Shown here: piece by piece, positions 26,783 to 34,269 of the stretch
Layout: each line of letters starts with the position of its first letter
How positions within the stretch are numbered: the stretch's first letter is position 1
Assembly: GCA_041686935.1 (NCBI GenBank)
Contig: JAWLCW010000006.1
Span: 1 to 64,000 of the forward strand
DNA length: 64,000 bases
Reading direction: 5' to 3'
From: Mariniphaga sp041686935
Lineage (GTDB): Bacteria; Bacteroidota; Bacteroidia; Bacteroidales; Prolixibacteraceae
Notes under the pieces: generated by a model
Database searches by the model: none
The model's input: the letters and a program-made list of their open reading frames with translations, nothing else
Told to the model about the DNA's origin: nothing
Program-made: the position numbers and the translations under genes

Positions 26783-27209
26783 AAAATCGTTGTTTTGAAG
26801 GGTCAAAAACATATTGATTTGGTTTTACAAAGCGGTGGCATCTTGAAAGCCGGTCAAATGTATAAAGTGTTCCCAGCAATAATCCCTTTTGTTGTAATGC
26901 CTGAACCGAAAATTCGGAACAGGAAGGATGAAAAACACAACTTGGATTATCCTGAGATGAAAAAAAACCTTTGTAAATATTAAAACCAGAAGCCATTAAA
27001 AATTCAAGTTCGTTTTTGGGTTTCATCGTGTCACTTTTGTATTTTGGCGCTTTATGTTTGTGAACCTCAAATAATCCTTTAATGGCATGAATATCATAAA
27101 CATCTGATTCCTGCGTTAATCCACGAACATGAAAACCAAGAACAAAAGCACACAGAAAGACTGTCTGCAAATTAAAAATTCTATTGGTCCAACCGGTAAT
27201 GGTAGTCAT
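26766..27209 (-). CDS. yidD: YidD-family protein with N-terminal extension
   Basis: The YidD signature lies in the C-terminal half: NPSCVFHPSCSEFSVQAL, then LYTFDRLSRCHRF. YidD is thought to aid YidC-dependent membrane insertion. The usual protein has about 70-110 residues; this one has 147 and a hydrophobic N-terminal stretch (about 8-30) that could be a signal or anchor. It sits in an operon of exported proteins rather than next to rnpA/yidC, so it may be a specialised copy. Possible starts are 27227, 27215 and 27209. Confidence 0.85.
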   Translation of the reverse strand: MTTITGWTNRIFNLQTVFLCAFVLGFHVRGLTQESDVYDIHAIKGLFEVHKHKAPKYKSDTMKPKNELEFLMASGFNIYKGFFSSQDNPSCVFHPSCSEFSVQALQQKGLLLGTLYTFDRLSRCHRFVKPNQYVFDPSKQRFYDPIR

Positions 27210-27861
27210 TTTCATTTTCTGTATCATTTAATACAACATTTTTGAATTCCATAACCTGATAATTTTCACGCTGATTTTCATCGTAAAATATCTGGACAAT
27301 TGTTCCCGGAATTTCGAATCCACCCTTCCTGATGTAATCTTTAAAAAACTGTCGGCTGCTAATCTGATTGTTTTGGTTGCTAATAATAACACTGTGCAGG
27401 CTGTTGTCTTTGCGAGCCACTGCAATACTGCTTATCATTTTTTGAATTTGGGGAGGAATATTCCAGTAAGTTACGGTGAGTTCACCTACTTTGTCCACTT
27501 TTCCAATAGAATATTTTGCCTGATCAAGCCCAAAATAACTGAGGTTGGAATTGAGTGCCAGATGAAAAACAGTAAATTCGTTTAACGAAGGAATTTCTTC
27601 AGTAAAGTAAACCGAATCATTTACCAGTTTATATATCCACGAATCCTGCACAACCCATTTTTCTTTTTCAGGAAACTGAATGTCATAAATCAGCTCTTTT
27701 GTGTATTTGTCGTAAAAAATGGTACCTTTTGTCAGGTTTGACTTTCCTTCGGCGGGTTTTGTTTTTGTGGTAAAATCTACACGCAACCGGAAATAATCCT
27801 GTGCTGAAAGACTAAATAATAGAAAATAAAATATAACGAAACTTACGATTTTAACTTTCAT
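27181..27861 (-). CDS. Exported LolA-like beta protein
   Basis: A 226-residue protein with a signal peptide from the ATG at 27861 (MKVKIVSFVIFYFLLFSLSA). The body alternates short strands (FRLRVDFTTKTK, GTIFYDKYTKELIYDI), which resembles the LolA/LolB-like half-barrel fold for carrying lipids; this is a tentative fold guess. Its 3' end overlaps yidD by about 29 bases. A LolA-like protein would fit an envelope-building operon. Confidence 0.7.
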   Translation of the reverse strand: MKVKIVSFVIFYFLLFSLSAQDYFRLRVDFTTKTKPAEGKSNLTKGTIFYDKYTKELIYDIQFPEKEKWVVQDSWIYKLVNDSVYFTEEIPSLNEFTVFHLALNSNLSYFGLDQAKYSIGKVDKVGELTVTYWNIPPQIQKMISSIAVARKDNSLHSVIISNQNNQISSRQFFKDYIRKGGFEIPGTIVQIFYDENQRENYQVMEFKNVVLNDTENENDYHYRLDQ

Positions 27862-27928
27862 AATAAGAAAAACAAAGGCTGTCGATTGAGTCAAACAGCC
27901 TTTGAAATTAGGGTTTTAAATTCTTGTA

Positions 27929-28426
27929 CTAATACGTATATGTGGTTGCGGCGGCGGCCCATGCACCCCAAAGTACCATATAAAGAACAACACCAACGGC
28001 AGTTGAAGCAACACAACCCCATAATGCTTTTTTGGTTTCATCCATGTCGCTGTCAGTCATAATATAAACTATAAGCAAACCGACTACACCAAAAACGCAT
28101 CCCCAAAGGAATGAAGGAATACCAAGAGGTGGTTCTTCTCCTTCAGCCATTCCCATCGGAGCGGCAGAATTGTCCATGTTGGCAATCAGTAAACTGCCTG
28201 CATTTTCAAGATCTGAAAATGTAATACCTTCATTGGCTTCAACATAGGCATCCAACTCTGTTAATTCTGCCAGTTCGGCAAAAAGGAACTCCTCATCGAA
28301 AGAAAAGGCAGATTCGTCAAATGTTGTCGCCGGAGCAGCATTACCGGCATAAACCGAAAAATTTTGAGACGCAAGAAGAGTGATTGCTAAAAAAACACTC
28401 AGGCTTTTAAGTAAGAATTTTTTCAT
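27929..28426 (-). CDS. Small secreted two-helix membrane protein (paralogue B)
   Basis: A 165-residue protein. After a signal peptide (MKKFLLKSLSVFLAITLL...) comes an acidic segment rich in E/D (about 35-95), then EEPPLGIPSFLWGCVFG leading into a first membrane helix, a short charged loop (DSDMDETKKALWGC) and a second helix rich in Ala/Gly/Val. The gene upstream is a close paralogue. I know no family function; the small size, duplication and acidic pro-like region would suit a building block or secreted effector. Confidence 0.75.
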   Translation of the reverse strand: MKKFLLKSLSVFLAITLLASQNFSVYAGNAAPATTFDESAFSFDEEFLFAELAELTELDAYVEANEGITFSDLENAGSLLIANMDNSAAPMGMAEGEEPPLGIPSFLWGCVFGVVGLLIVYIMTDSDMDETKKALWGCVASTAVGVVLYMVLWGAWAAAATTYTY

Positions 28427-28560
28427 AGTTTATAAATTAACGATTAATAAATTTTGTTTTGTTACTTATTACAGGCTAATGTATGAAAAAATTACAAAGA
28501 ACCAATATGATTGTTTAAAAAAAAATAAAAGGAACTTTTTATAGGCCAATTATTTTTTTA

Positions 28561-29067
28561 TTAATCGTAATAATACAGTGGCGTTACAGCTAACAAAATT
28601 ACAAAAACATAAACAAAAGTTAAAACAATATAGGATGCTCCTGCTACCGCGCAACCCCACAAAGCCTTTTTTGCTTCTTCCTTGTCGTTTTCAGTTACAA
28701 TGTAAACAATTAGGATTCCAAGCACACCAAATACACAACCCCAAAGAAATGATGGAATTCCCAGAGGAGGTTCACCTTCGCCTTCTGCCATACCCATTGG
28801 GAATGCATAATTATGCATATTGGCAATCAGTAAATTTCCTTCATTTTCAAGATCTGAAAATGTAACACCTTCATTGGCTTCAACATAAATATCCAAGTCA
28901 GTTAATTCTGTAAATTCAGCAAAAAGCAACTGCTCATCCAATAAGAAAACAGTTTCGTCAAATGAAACAATAGAAACAGAATTGCCGGCATAAACTGAAA
29001 AATTTTGAGAGAAGAGTAGAGTGATTGCCAAAAAAACGCTCATACTTTTAAGTAAGAATTTTTTCAT
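28561..29067 (-). CDS. Small secreted two-helix membrane protein (paralogue A)
   Basis: A 168-residue paralogue of the next gene. The first 29 residues differ at only two positions, the segment EANEGVTFSDLEN is nearly shared and PPLGIPSFLWGCVFG is identical, while the tail diverges and ends in aromatic residues (LYYYD). It is first in the operon, with 134 bases to the second copy and no clear terminator between. Conservation of the signal and first helix with divergence of the tail suggests retained function after duplication. Confidence 0.75.
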   Translation of the reverse strand: MKKFLLKSMSVFLAITLLFSQNFSVYAGNSVSIVSFDETVFLLDEQLLFAEFTELTDLDIYVEANEGVTFSDLENEGNLLIANMHNYAFPMGMAEGEGEPPLGIPSFLWGCVFGVLGILIVYIVTENDKEEAKKALWGCAVAGASYIVLTFVYVFVILLAVTPLYYYD

Positions 29068-29152
29068 TGTAAAAAATTAGTGATAAGAAAATTCTTTAAG
29101 AAATTACGAAAAGCTAAAGTTATTAAAAAGCAACTTGAATATTTAAAATAAA

Positions 29153-30508
29153 CTAAAATATTAAACTTGCGAGTAAAGTAAATATTAACCCGCAAAACGC
29201 AATAATAGTCTCCATTACCGTCCAGCTTTGCAAGGTTTGTTTTTCATTCATTCCCAGGTATTTGCCCACCAGCCAGAAACCACTGTCGTTTACATGCGAA
29301 AGGATTGTTGCGCCCGATGCAATGGCCAGAACTACCAATGCCCGTTGCGGGTCGTTCAGCCCAAATTCGCTAATGACCGGCGCAATGATTCCCGCGGCTG
29401 TAATCATGGCTACTGTTGCCGAGCCTTGTGTAACCCTTACAACGGCTGCCAGCAGCCACGCCAGTAAAATGGGTGGCAAAGCAGAATTCGACATCGATTC
29501 TGCCATAATTTGTCCGATTCCGCTGTCAACCAAAACCTGTTTTAAAACCCCGCCGGCACCTGTAATCAGAATGATAATTCCGGCTGGCCCCAGTGCTTTG
29601 GTGCTTAAATCGAGTATCTTCTGTTTGTCCATTCCTCGCTTAATACACAAAAAATAGGTGGCAATCAGTGTTGCAATAATCAAAGCCGAAAAAGGGTGAC
29701 CGATAAATTCAAGTGAATCAGTCCAAATCGATTTGGGAACCAGTTCTTTTGACACTGCCAGCCCGGTGAATGTATTTACCAAAATCAAAAGCAGTGGAAT
29801 AGAAATAATAATGGCAATCATCCGGAAAGGGGGAAAGTTTTTGGGATCAATATCCTGTGGCTCTTTATCAAAATCGAATGGTGGTTCCAGGTAAATCTTC
29901 TTCGAAATGTATTTACCCCAGATGGGTCCGGCAATAACAGCCGTTGGAAAACCTAAAATAATACCCAGCAAAATAACCCAACCAAGTTGGGCATTGATGA
30001 TATCTGCCACAGCAACCGGTCCCGGTGTGGGCGGAATAAAACTGTGGGTGACGGCCAGTCCGGCCAGCAGTGGAATGGCGTAATATAAAAGCGATCGTTT
30101 CGTGTCGCGCGACAAAGCATAAATAATGGGAACCAGAATAATAAAGCCCACATCGAGGAAAACCGGGATGGCCACCACAAAACCGGTAATGACCATGGCC
30201 CAGGAAGATCGGTCTTTGCCAAATTTTTTAACCAGGTAATGTGCCAGCGATTCGGCTCCGCCCGAACTTTCGAGCATCTGCCCGAAAATGGCTCCCAGTC
30301 CCACAACTGTGGCCACAAAACCGAGCGTACCGGCCATTCCTTCCTGGATGGCCTGTGTGACGGCACTCAGTGGCATGCCTGCCACAATGCCCACATAAAT
30401 GGCGGTAATCAGCAACGAAACGAAAGCGCTGATTTTGAGTTTCAGCACCATAAACAGCAACAGCGCTACCGCAGAAACAACAATAAATATCAGAAATGGT
30501 GTGGTCAT
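29153..30508 (-). CDS. GntP-family gluconate:H+ symporter-like permease
   Basis: A 451-residue polytopic protein with about 12-13 hydrophobic helices. It carries GntP family stretches such as GMAGTLGFVATVVGLGAIFG, FIPPTPGPVAVADII and ARVTQGSATVAMITAAG-like sequence near 355. The family imports gluconate and related sugar acids by proton symport. No sugar-acid catabolic gene is adjacent, so the substrate is open. It is transcribed alone, away from the small antitoxin-like gene. Confidence 0.92.
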   Translation of the reverse strand: MTTPFLIFIVVSAVALLLFMVLKLKISAFVSLLITAIYVGIVAGMPLSAVTQAIQEGMAGTLGFVATVVGLGAIFGQMLESSGGAESLAHYLVKKFGKDRSSWAMVITGFVVAIPVFLDVGFIILVPIIYALSRDTKRSLLYYAIPLLAGLAVTHSFIPPTPGPVAVADIINAQLGWVILLGIILGFPTAVIAGPIWGKYISKKIYLEPPFDFDKEPQDIDPKNFPPFRMIAIIISIPLLLILVNTFTGLAVSKELVPKSIWTDSLEFIGHPFSALIIATLIATYFLCIKRGMDKQKILDLSTKALGPAGIIILITGAGGVLKQVLVDSGIGQIMAESMSNSALPPILLAWLLAAVVRVTQGSATVAMITAAGIIAPVISEFGLNDPQRALVVLAIASGATILSHVNDSGFWLVGKYLGMNEKQTLQSWTVMETIIAFCGLIFTLLASLIF

Positions 30509-30584
30509 ACTGAATCTGATTTAGCTAATTTGCCCTAAAAATAAGATTATAGATTAAAATTGCAGGAATAAAATACGTTTTGTT

Positions 30585-30800
30585 ATGAATATTCAGGCTA
30601 AAAAATTGGAGTTGGTTGAGTTGGTTTTAAAAACCGATGAGATCAAAATCCTTGAACTAGCTGGTAAAATTCTGATGAGAAAAACAGATTGGAGAGATGG
30701 TTTACCGCATGAAATAGTTGAATCGGTGGAAAGAGGATTGGAACTGGCAAAATCGGGGAATACAATTTCACATGATGAGGCTATGGAAAAATACTTCTAA
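30585..30800 (+). CDS. Orphan antitoxin-like small protein
   Basis: A 71-residue protein resembling Bacteroidota antitoxins that pair with RelE/ParE toxins: an N-terminal helix MNIQAKKLELVELVLKTD, then a C-terminal helix EIVESVERGLELAKSGNTIS followed by HDEAMEKYF. No toxin follows; the next coding DNA is the AraC gene on the other strand, whose stop overlaps by four bases. It may be a stranded antitoxin or act in trans. Confidence 0.65.
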   Translation: MNIQAKKLELVELVLKTDEIKILELAGKILMRKTDWRDGLPHEIVESVERGLELAKSGNTISHDEAMEKYF

Positions 30801-31657
30801 CGGATTCTATTCCTATACTGCCTTGGCGACATGCCCATTTTCTTTTTAAAATCACGCGTAAAATAATAAGGATCAGAATACCCCAGTTGAAATGAAATTT
30901 CTTTTACTTTCATTCGGGTGTAATCCAGAAATTCGCATGCCTTCAGAATTTTCAGATGGGTAAAGTAACTGATTGGTGAATAATTGGTTTCTTTTCGAAA
31001 AAGTGTAGTAAAATAGGTAGGTGAGTAGCCGGCTTCGTTTGCAATCTGCTGCAATGTTAGTTTTTTATGCAGGTTTTTTTCCAGAAAATGGATGGCTCTC
31101 CGCACCGCCGGGCTCGATTCGTCGGCCAAATCGTCGCTGTTACGGTTGGCATAAATGAATGTGGCCAGAAGGTGTCCAAAACAAAAATTTATATATTCAA
31201 TGTTCTGATTGTGAAAGCCTTTTGAGAGGTTGTTAAAAATTTCATCGAACAGCATTTCGCGGTTGGCCACCATATTATTCACCGAGGGAACCAGATTGCG
31301 CACTATTGAAAACTCATCACTCAGTTGCTGAGCAATTTTTCCGTTAAAACGGGCAATCAAAAACCGGGACTTTGTATTCAAAACTGAATAATATTTGAAT
31401 GTTTCGCCTCCGGGAACAATAAAAAACTGGTCGCCTGACACCGGCACCTGTTCGCCTGCAAGTAAAACTATTCCTTCACCTTTGGTGCAGTAAGCCAGTA
31501 AGTTATCAGCGGTTTTTCCTTCCAAATCCCAGATTGTTCCTTCCTCTACCTCCAGTTCACCTGTTTCAGTGAGGTATAAGTCGCGTGCAACCGGGTTTTT
31601 TCTCTGCTCATTTATCAGCGAAGCCGGAAGCCTGAAATACCTTAATTCGTTCACCAT
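30797..31657 (-). CDS. AraC-family transcriptional regulator
   Basis: A 286-residue regulator: an N-terminal cupin-like sensor (about 1-150) and a C-terminal double helix-turn-helix (about 185-286) with LTLQQIANEAGYSPTYFTTLF and VKEISFQLGYSDPYYFTRDF. It is divergent from the corrinoid operon with about 100 bases between starts, and a pair of direct repeats lies in that gap. The most likely job is control of the methyl-transfer operon in response to its substrate; this is inference. Confidence 0.9.
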   Translation of the reverse strand: MVNELRYFRLPASLINEQRKNPVARDLYLTETGELEVEEGTIWDLEGKTADNLLAYCTKGEGIVLLAGEQVPVSGDQFFIVPGGETFKYYSVLNTKSRFLIARFNGKIAQQLSDEFSIVRNLVPSVNNMVANREMLFDEIFNNLSKGFHNQNIEYINFCFGHLLATFIYANRNSDDLADESSPAVRRAIHFLEKNLHKKLTLQQIANEAGYSPTYFTTLFRKETNYSPISYFTHLKILKACEFLDYTRMKVKEISFQLGYSDPYYFTRDFKKKMGMSPRQYRNRIR

Positions 31658-31659
31658 AT

Positions 31660-31704
31660 TCAAAGAAAGTAATATTATCCATCTTTTTCAAAGAAAATAC
31701 TATT
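31660..31704. promoter_or_regulatory. Direct repeats, candidate AraC operator
   Basis: TCAAAGAAAGTAATATT at 31660-31676 is repeated as TCAAAGAAAATACTATT at 31688-31704 (15 of 17 identical, 28 bases apart). AraC-type proteins bind directly repeated sites. The pair lies between the AraC start and the corrinoid operon promoter, fitting control of both. Confidence 0.5.
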
Positions 31705-31732
31705 TTGCAACCATCATTTATCAGTACATTTG
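31704..31732 (+). promoter_or_regulatory. Promoter of the corrinoid operon
   Basis: TACATTTG at 31725-31732 is a perfect TAnnTTTG box, with TTTG at 31704-31707 upstream (17-base spacing, slightly short). The spacing and the overlapping direct repeat suggest an activator-dependent promoter. The leader would be about 25 bases. Confidence 0.5.
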
Positions 31733-31759
31733 TGAAAACCAAAAATAAATTGAAGCACC

Positions 31760-32428
31760 ATGAGTGAACTGTTATCAAAAATTGCCGAATGTATCGAATT
31801 CGGAAAAATCAATAAAGCCGCACCATATCCACCGAATATGAAAGGACAGGATGGCGCCGATGAACTTACCCGGCAGGCGATTGACGAAGGGGTTTCAGCC
31901 CAGCGTATTTTAACTGAAGGGTTAATGGTTGGTATGGAAAAAGTGGGTATCAAATTCCGCGAAAACAAAGTGTTCGTACCGCAGGTATTGATGTCGGCCA
32001 AAGCCATGAGCACGGCCATGATTCACCTGAAACCTTTTTTCCTGTCAGGCGAAGTGAAAGAAAAAGGCACTTTCATTATTGGAACCGTGGAAGGCGATTT
32101 GCACGATATTGGTAAAAACCTGGTATCGATGATGGTGGAAGGCAACGGCTGGAAAGTGGTTGATTTGGGTACCGATGTAAAAGCCGATCAGTTTGTCGCT
32201 GCAATGAAAGAAAATCAAGATGCTATTGTTGGTTTGTCGGCGCTGCTTACCACCACCATGGTGAACATGGAAAAAATAACCAAAGCCATAAAGGAAGCAG
32301 TACCCGAGGCAAAAGTGGCTGTGGGTGGCGCTCCGGTAACCGATGATTTCCGAAAAAGAATCGGCGCAGATGCCTATTCGCCCGATCCTCAGGGATTGGT
32401 CGAGTACTTAAATTCGCAGGTAGCCTGA
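31760..32428 (+). CDS. Corrinoid (B12-binding) methyl-carrier protein
   Basis: A 222-residue corrinoid protein of the MtaC/MtbC/MtmC type that carries a methyl group on cobalt between two methyltransferases. It has a helical cap (about 5-95) and a Rossmann B12 domain with EGDLHDIGKN, where His115 is the lower cobalt ligand, then GLSALLTTTM and VGGAPV. It leads the operon, and the following URO-D and homocysteine-type methyltransferases are its likely partners. The substrate is unknown. Confidence 0.93.
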   Translation: MSELLSKIAECIEFGKINKAAPYPPNMKGQDGADELTRQAIDEGVSAQRILTEGLMVGMEKVGIKFRENKVFVPQVLMSAKAMSTAMIHLKPFFLSGEVKEKGTFIIGTVEGDLHDIGKNLVSMMVEGNGWKVVDLGTDVKADQFVAAMKENQDAIVGLSALLTTTMVNMEKITKAIKEAVPEAKVAVGGAPVTDDFRKRIGADAYSPDPQGLVEYLNSQVA

Positions 32429-32441
32429 ATTGGATGTGAGA

Positions 32442-32479
32442 TTTTGAGAAGTGAGAAAAAATGTAATTACTTCTCAAAA
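32442..32479. repeat. Hairpin after the corrinoid gene
   Basis: A perfect 11-bp stem (32442-32452 with 32469-32479) with a 16-base A-rich loop, 14 bases after the stop codon. There is no T-run after it, so it may stabilise or process the mRNA rather than end it, which would let the corrinoid protein be made in excess of downstream enzymes. The DNA from here to 32619 holds no gene. Confidence 0.5.
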
Positions 32480-32619
32480 CCTATGTTCCGAGCTCATTTT
32501 TAATCATGCGGTTTTTACTGAAAATCAATAATTTTGGGAATTGCAAATATCCCCGATTGTTATTTCTTTACCCATACTAAAAATCTTTGTACTGAAATCT
32601 CAATACTTAATACTAAAAA

Positions 32620-34239
32620 ATGAATGGTCTGAAACTTATTCAAAAAGCGTTTGCCCTCCAACCTGTGGAACGCGTTCCGTGGGTTCCATTTGTAGGTGTT
32701 CACGGAGGTTTTCTAATTGGTTTGGATGCCACTACCTATCTGAAATCGGCAGCGGAAATTGTTAAGGGAATCAGCAAGTCAGTTGAGGAATACAATCCCG
32801 ATGGTATCCCGGTGGTTTTTGACCTTCAGGTTGAGGCCGAAATGCTGGGATGTGAATTGCGCTGGTCGGAAACTGGTCCGCCGGCAGTGGTTTCCCATCC
32901 GCTTTCTGAAGGGAAAAAGCTGAATGACCTGAAAATTCCCGGTCCCGGCGATGGAAGAATAGCAACGTGTCTGGAAGCAACCAAATTGCTTCGGGAAAAA
33001 TATCCTGACCTGGCACTTTACGGGTTAATTACCGGACCGTTTACGCTGGCATTGCACCTGTTGGGCACTGACATTTTTATGAAACTCTATGAGGCGCCGG
33101 ATGAGGTGAACGAAGTGATGGAGTTTTGCACAGTTGTAGGCCTGAAAATGGCAGAATATTATTTGGATGCCGGTTGCGATGTGATTGCTTTGGTCGATCC
33201 CATGACCAGCCAAATCGATCCTGAAACTTTCGAAACGTTTGTTACGCCATTTGTTTCCCGTATTTTTGAGTTTGTCAGAGAAAAGGGAAAACTCAGCTCG
33301 TTTTTTGTTTGCGGCCATGCCCAGCAAAACATCGAAGCCATGTGCAACTGCCGTCCCGACAATGTTTCCATCGACGAAAACATTCCGCTCGATTTTGTGA
33401 AAGAAATTGCTTTGGAAAAAGGAATCAGCTTTGGCGGCAACCTGAAACTGACGGTAATTTTATTAATGGGCATTCCAGACGATTGCCGCGAACATGCGCT
33501 GGAATGCCTCGACTTGGGCGGGAAAACCGGATTTATTCTGGCACCCGGTTGCGACCTTCCCCGCGAAACGCCACCCGAAAACCTGAAAGCAGTTACTGAA
33601 CTGGTGCATAATCCGTATCTGCAGGATGTGGTTCGAACCCTCGAAAAAAAGGAAAGTTCGCTGGAGGTTTTCAACATGAAAGATTACGGGCAGGCTGATA
33701 AGGTGATTGTGGATATAATCACCCTCGATTCCGAATCGTGCGCACCCTGTCAGTACATGGTTGAGGCTGTTAAACGCATTGCGCCTCATTTCGAAGGAGT
33801 AGTGGAGTGGCGCGAACATGCCATCAAAAAAATGGAGGCCGTAAGTTTTATGTCGTCGCTGATGGTAAAAAACATTCCCACTATATGCATCGACGGAAAA
33901 ATAGCTTTCGTTTCCAAAATTCCGCCCGAGCGGGAACTGATAGCGGCAGTTCAAAAACGCATCAACGAAAAGTTGAAACTGAAAATTAAATCGAAACGGA
34001 GTGAACTTATTCTGATTGGTGAAGAGGCAGGCCAGTGTAACGAGCTGAAAGACCGGGTGGACCGGGCACTGACCGAGTTGGGCAAAGAAGCGGAGGTAAA
34101 AATTTTAACCGGTAGGGAAAAACTGGCAGTTTATGGCGCAACGCAATCGCCGGCAGTGGTTACGGTAAATTATAAACTAAAATCAGAAGGCACAATTCCC
34201 TCCACAGATGTGATTAAGGAGTGGCTGAAAGAGTTGTGA
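32620..34239 (+). CDS. URO-D-family methyltransferase fused to two thioredoxin-like domains
   Basis: A 539-residue fusion. Residues 1-350 are a uroporphyrinogen-decarboxylase-fold methyltransferase of the MtaA/MtbA/CmuA group, with PGCDLPRETPPENL near 310-325. The usual HxCG zinc motif is replaced by FVCGH, with His after the Cys. Residues about 360-450 are thioredoxin-like with CAPC at 374-377. Residues about 458-539 resemble the Thioredoxin_3 family but have one Cys (GQCNEL). The likely role is moving a methyl group to or from the corrinoid protein, with the thioredoxin parts perhaps keeping the metal site or cobalt reduced. Confidence 0.88.
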   Translation: MNGLKLIQKAFALQPVERVPWVPFVGVHGGFLIGLDATTYLKSAAEIVKGISKSVEEYNPDGIPVVFDLQVEAEMLGCELRWSETGPPAVVSHPLSEGKKLNDLKIPGPGDGRIATCLEATKLLREKYPDLALYGLITGPFTLALHLLGTDIFMKLYEAPDEVNEVMEFCTVVGLKMAEYYLDAGCDVIALVDPMTSQIDPETFETFVTPFVSRIFEFVREKGKLSSFFVCGHAQQNIEAMCNCRPDNVSIDENIPLDFVKEIALEKGISFGGNLKLTVILLMGIPDDCREHALECLDLGGKTGFILAPGCDLPRETPPENLKAVTELVHNPYLQDVVRTLEKKESSLEVFNMKDYGQADKVIVDIITLDSESCAPCQYMVEAVKRIAPHFEGVVEWREHAIKKMEAVSFMSSLMVKNIPTICIDGKIAFVSKIPPERELIAAVQKRINEKLKLKIKSKRSELILIGEEAGQCNELKDRVDRALTELGKEAEVKILTGREKLAVYGATQSPAVVTVNYKLKSEGTIPSTDVIKEWLKEL

Positions 34240-34269
34240 TTTTTTAGTAATTTGGCCTTCAAAAAAGTA

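Noticed and set aside
29153..31657. GntP permease as the importer for the corrinoid operon substrate
   Set aside because: It is on its own transcript on the far side of the AraC and antitoxin genes, and GntP proteins carry sugar acids; adjacency alone is too weak.
31664..31759. Cobalamin riboswitch upstream of the corrinoid operon
   Set aside because: The gap is only about 100 bases, too short for a B12 riboswitch, and no B12-box-like sequence was seen.
33159..33954. Two antisense frames under the URO-D/thioredoxin gene
   Set aside because: Low-complexity Ser-rich or His/Phe-rich products typical of reverse-strand reading.
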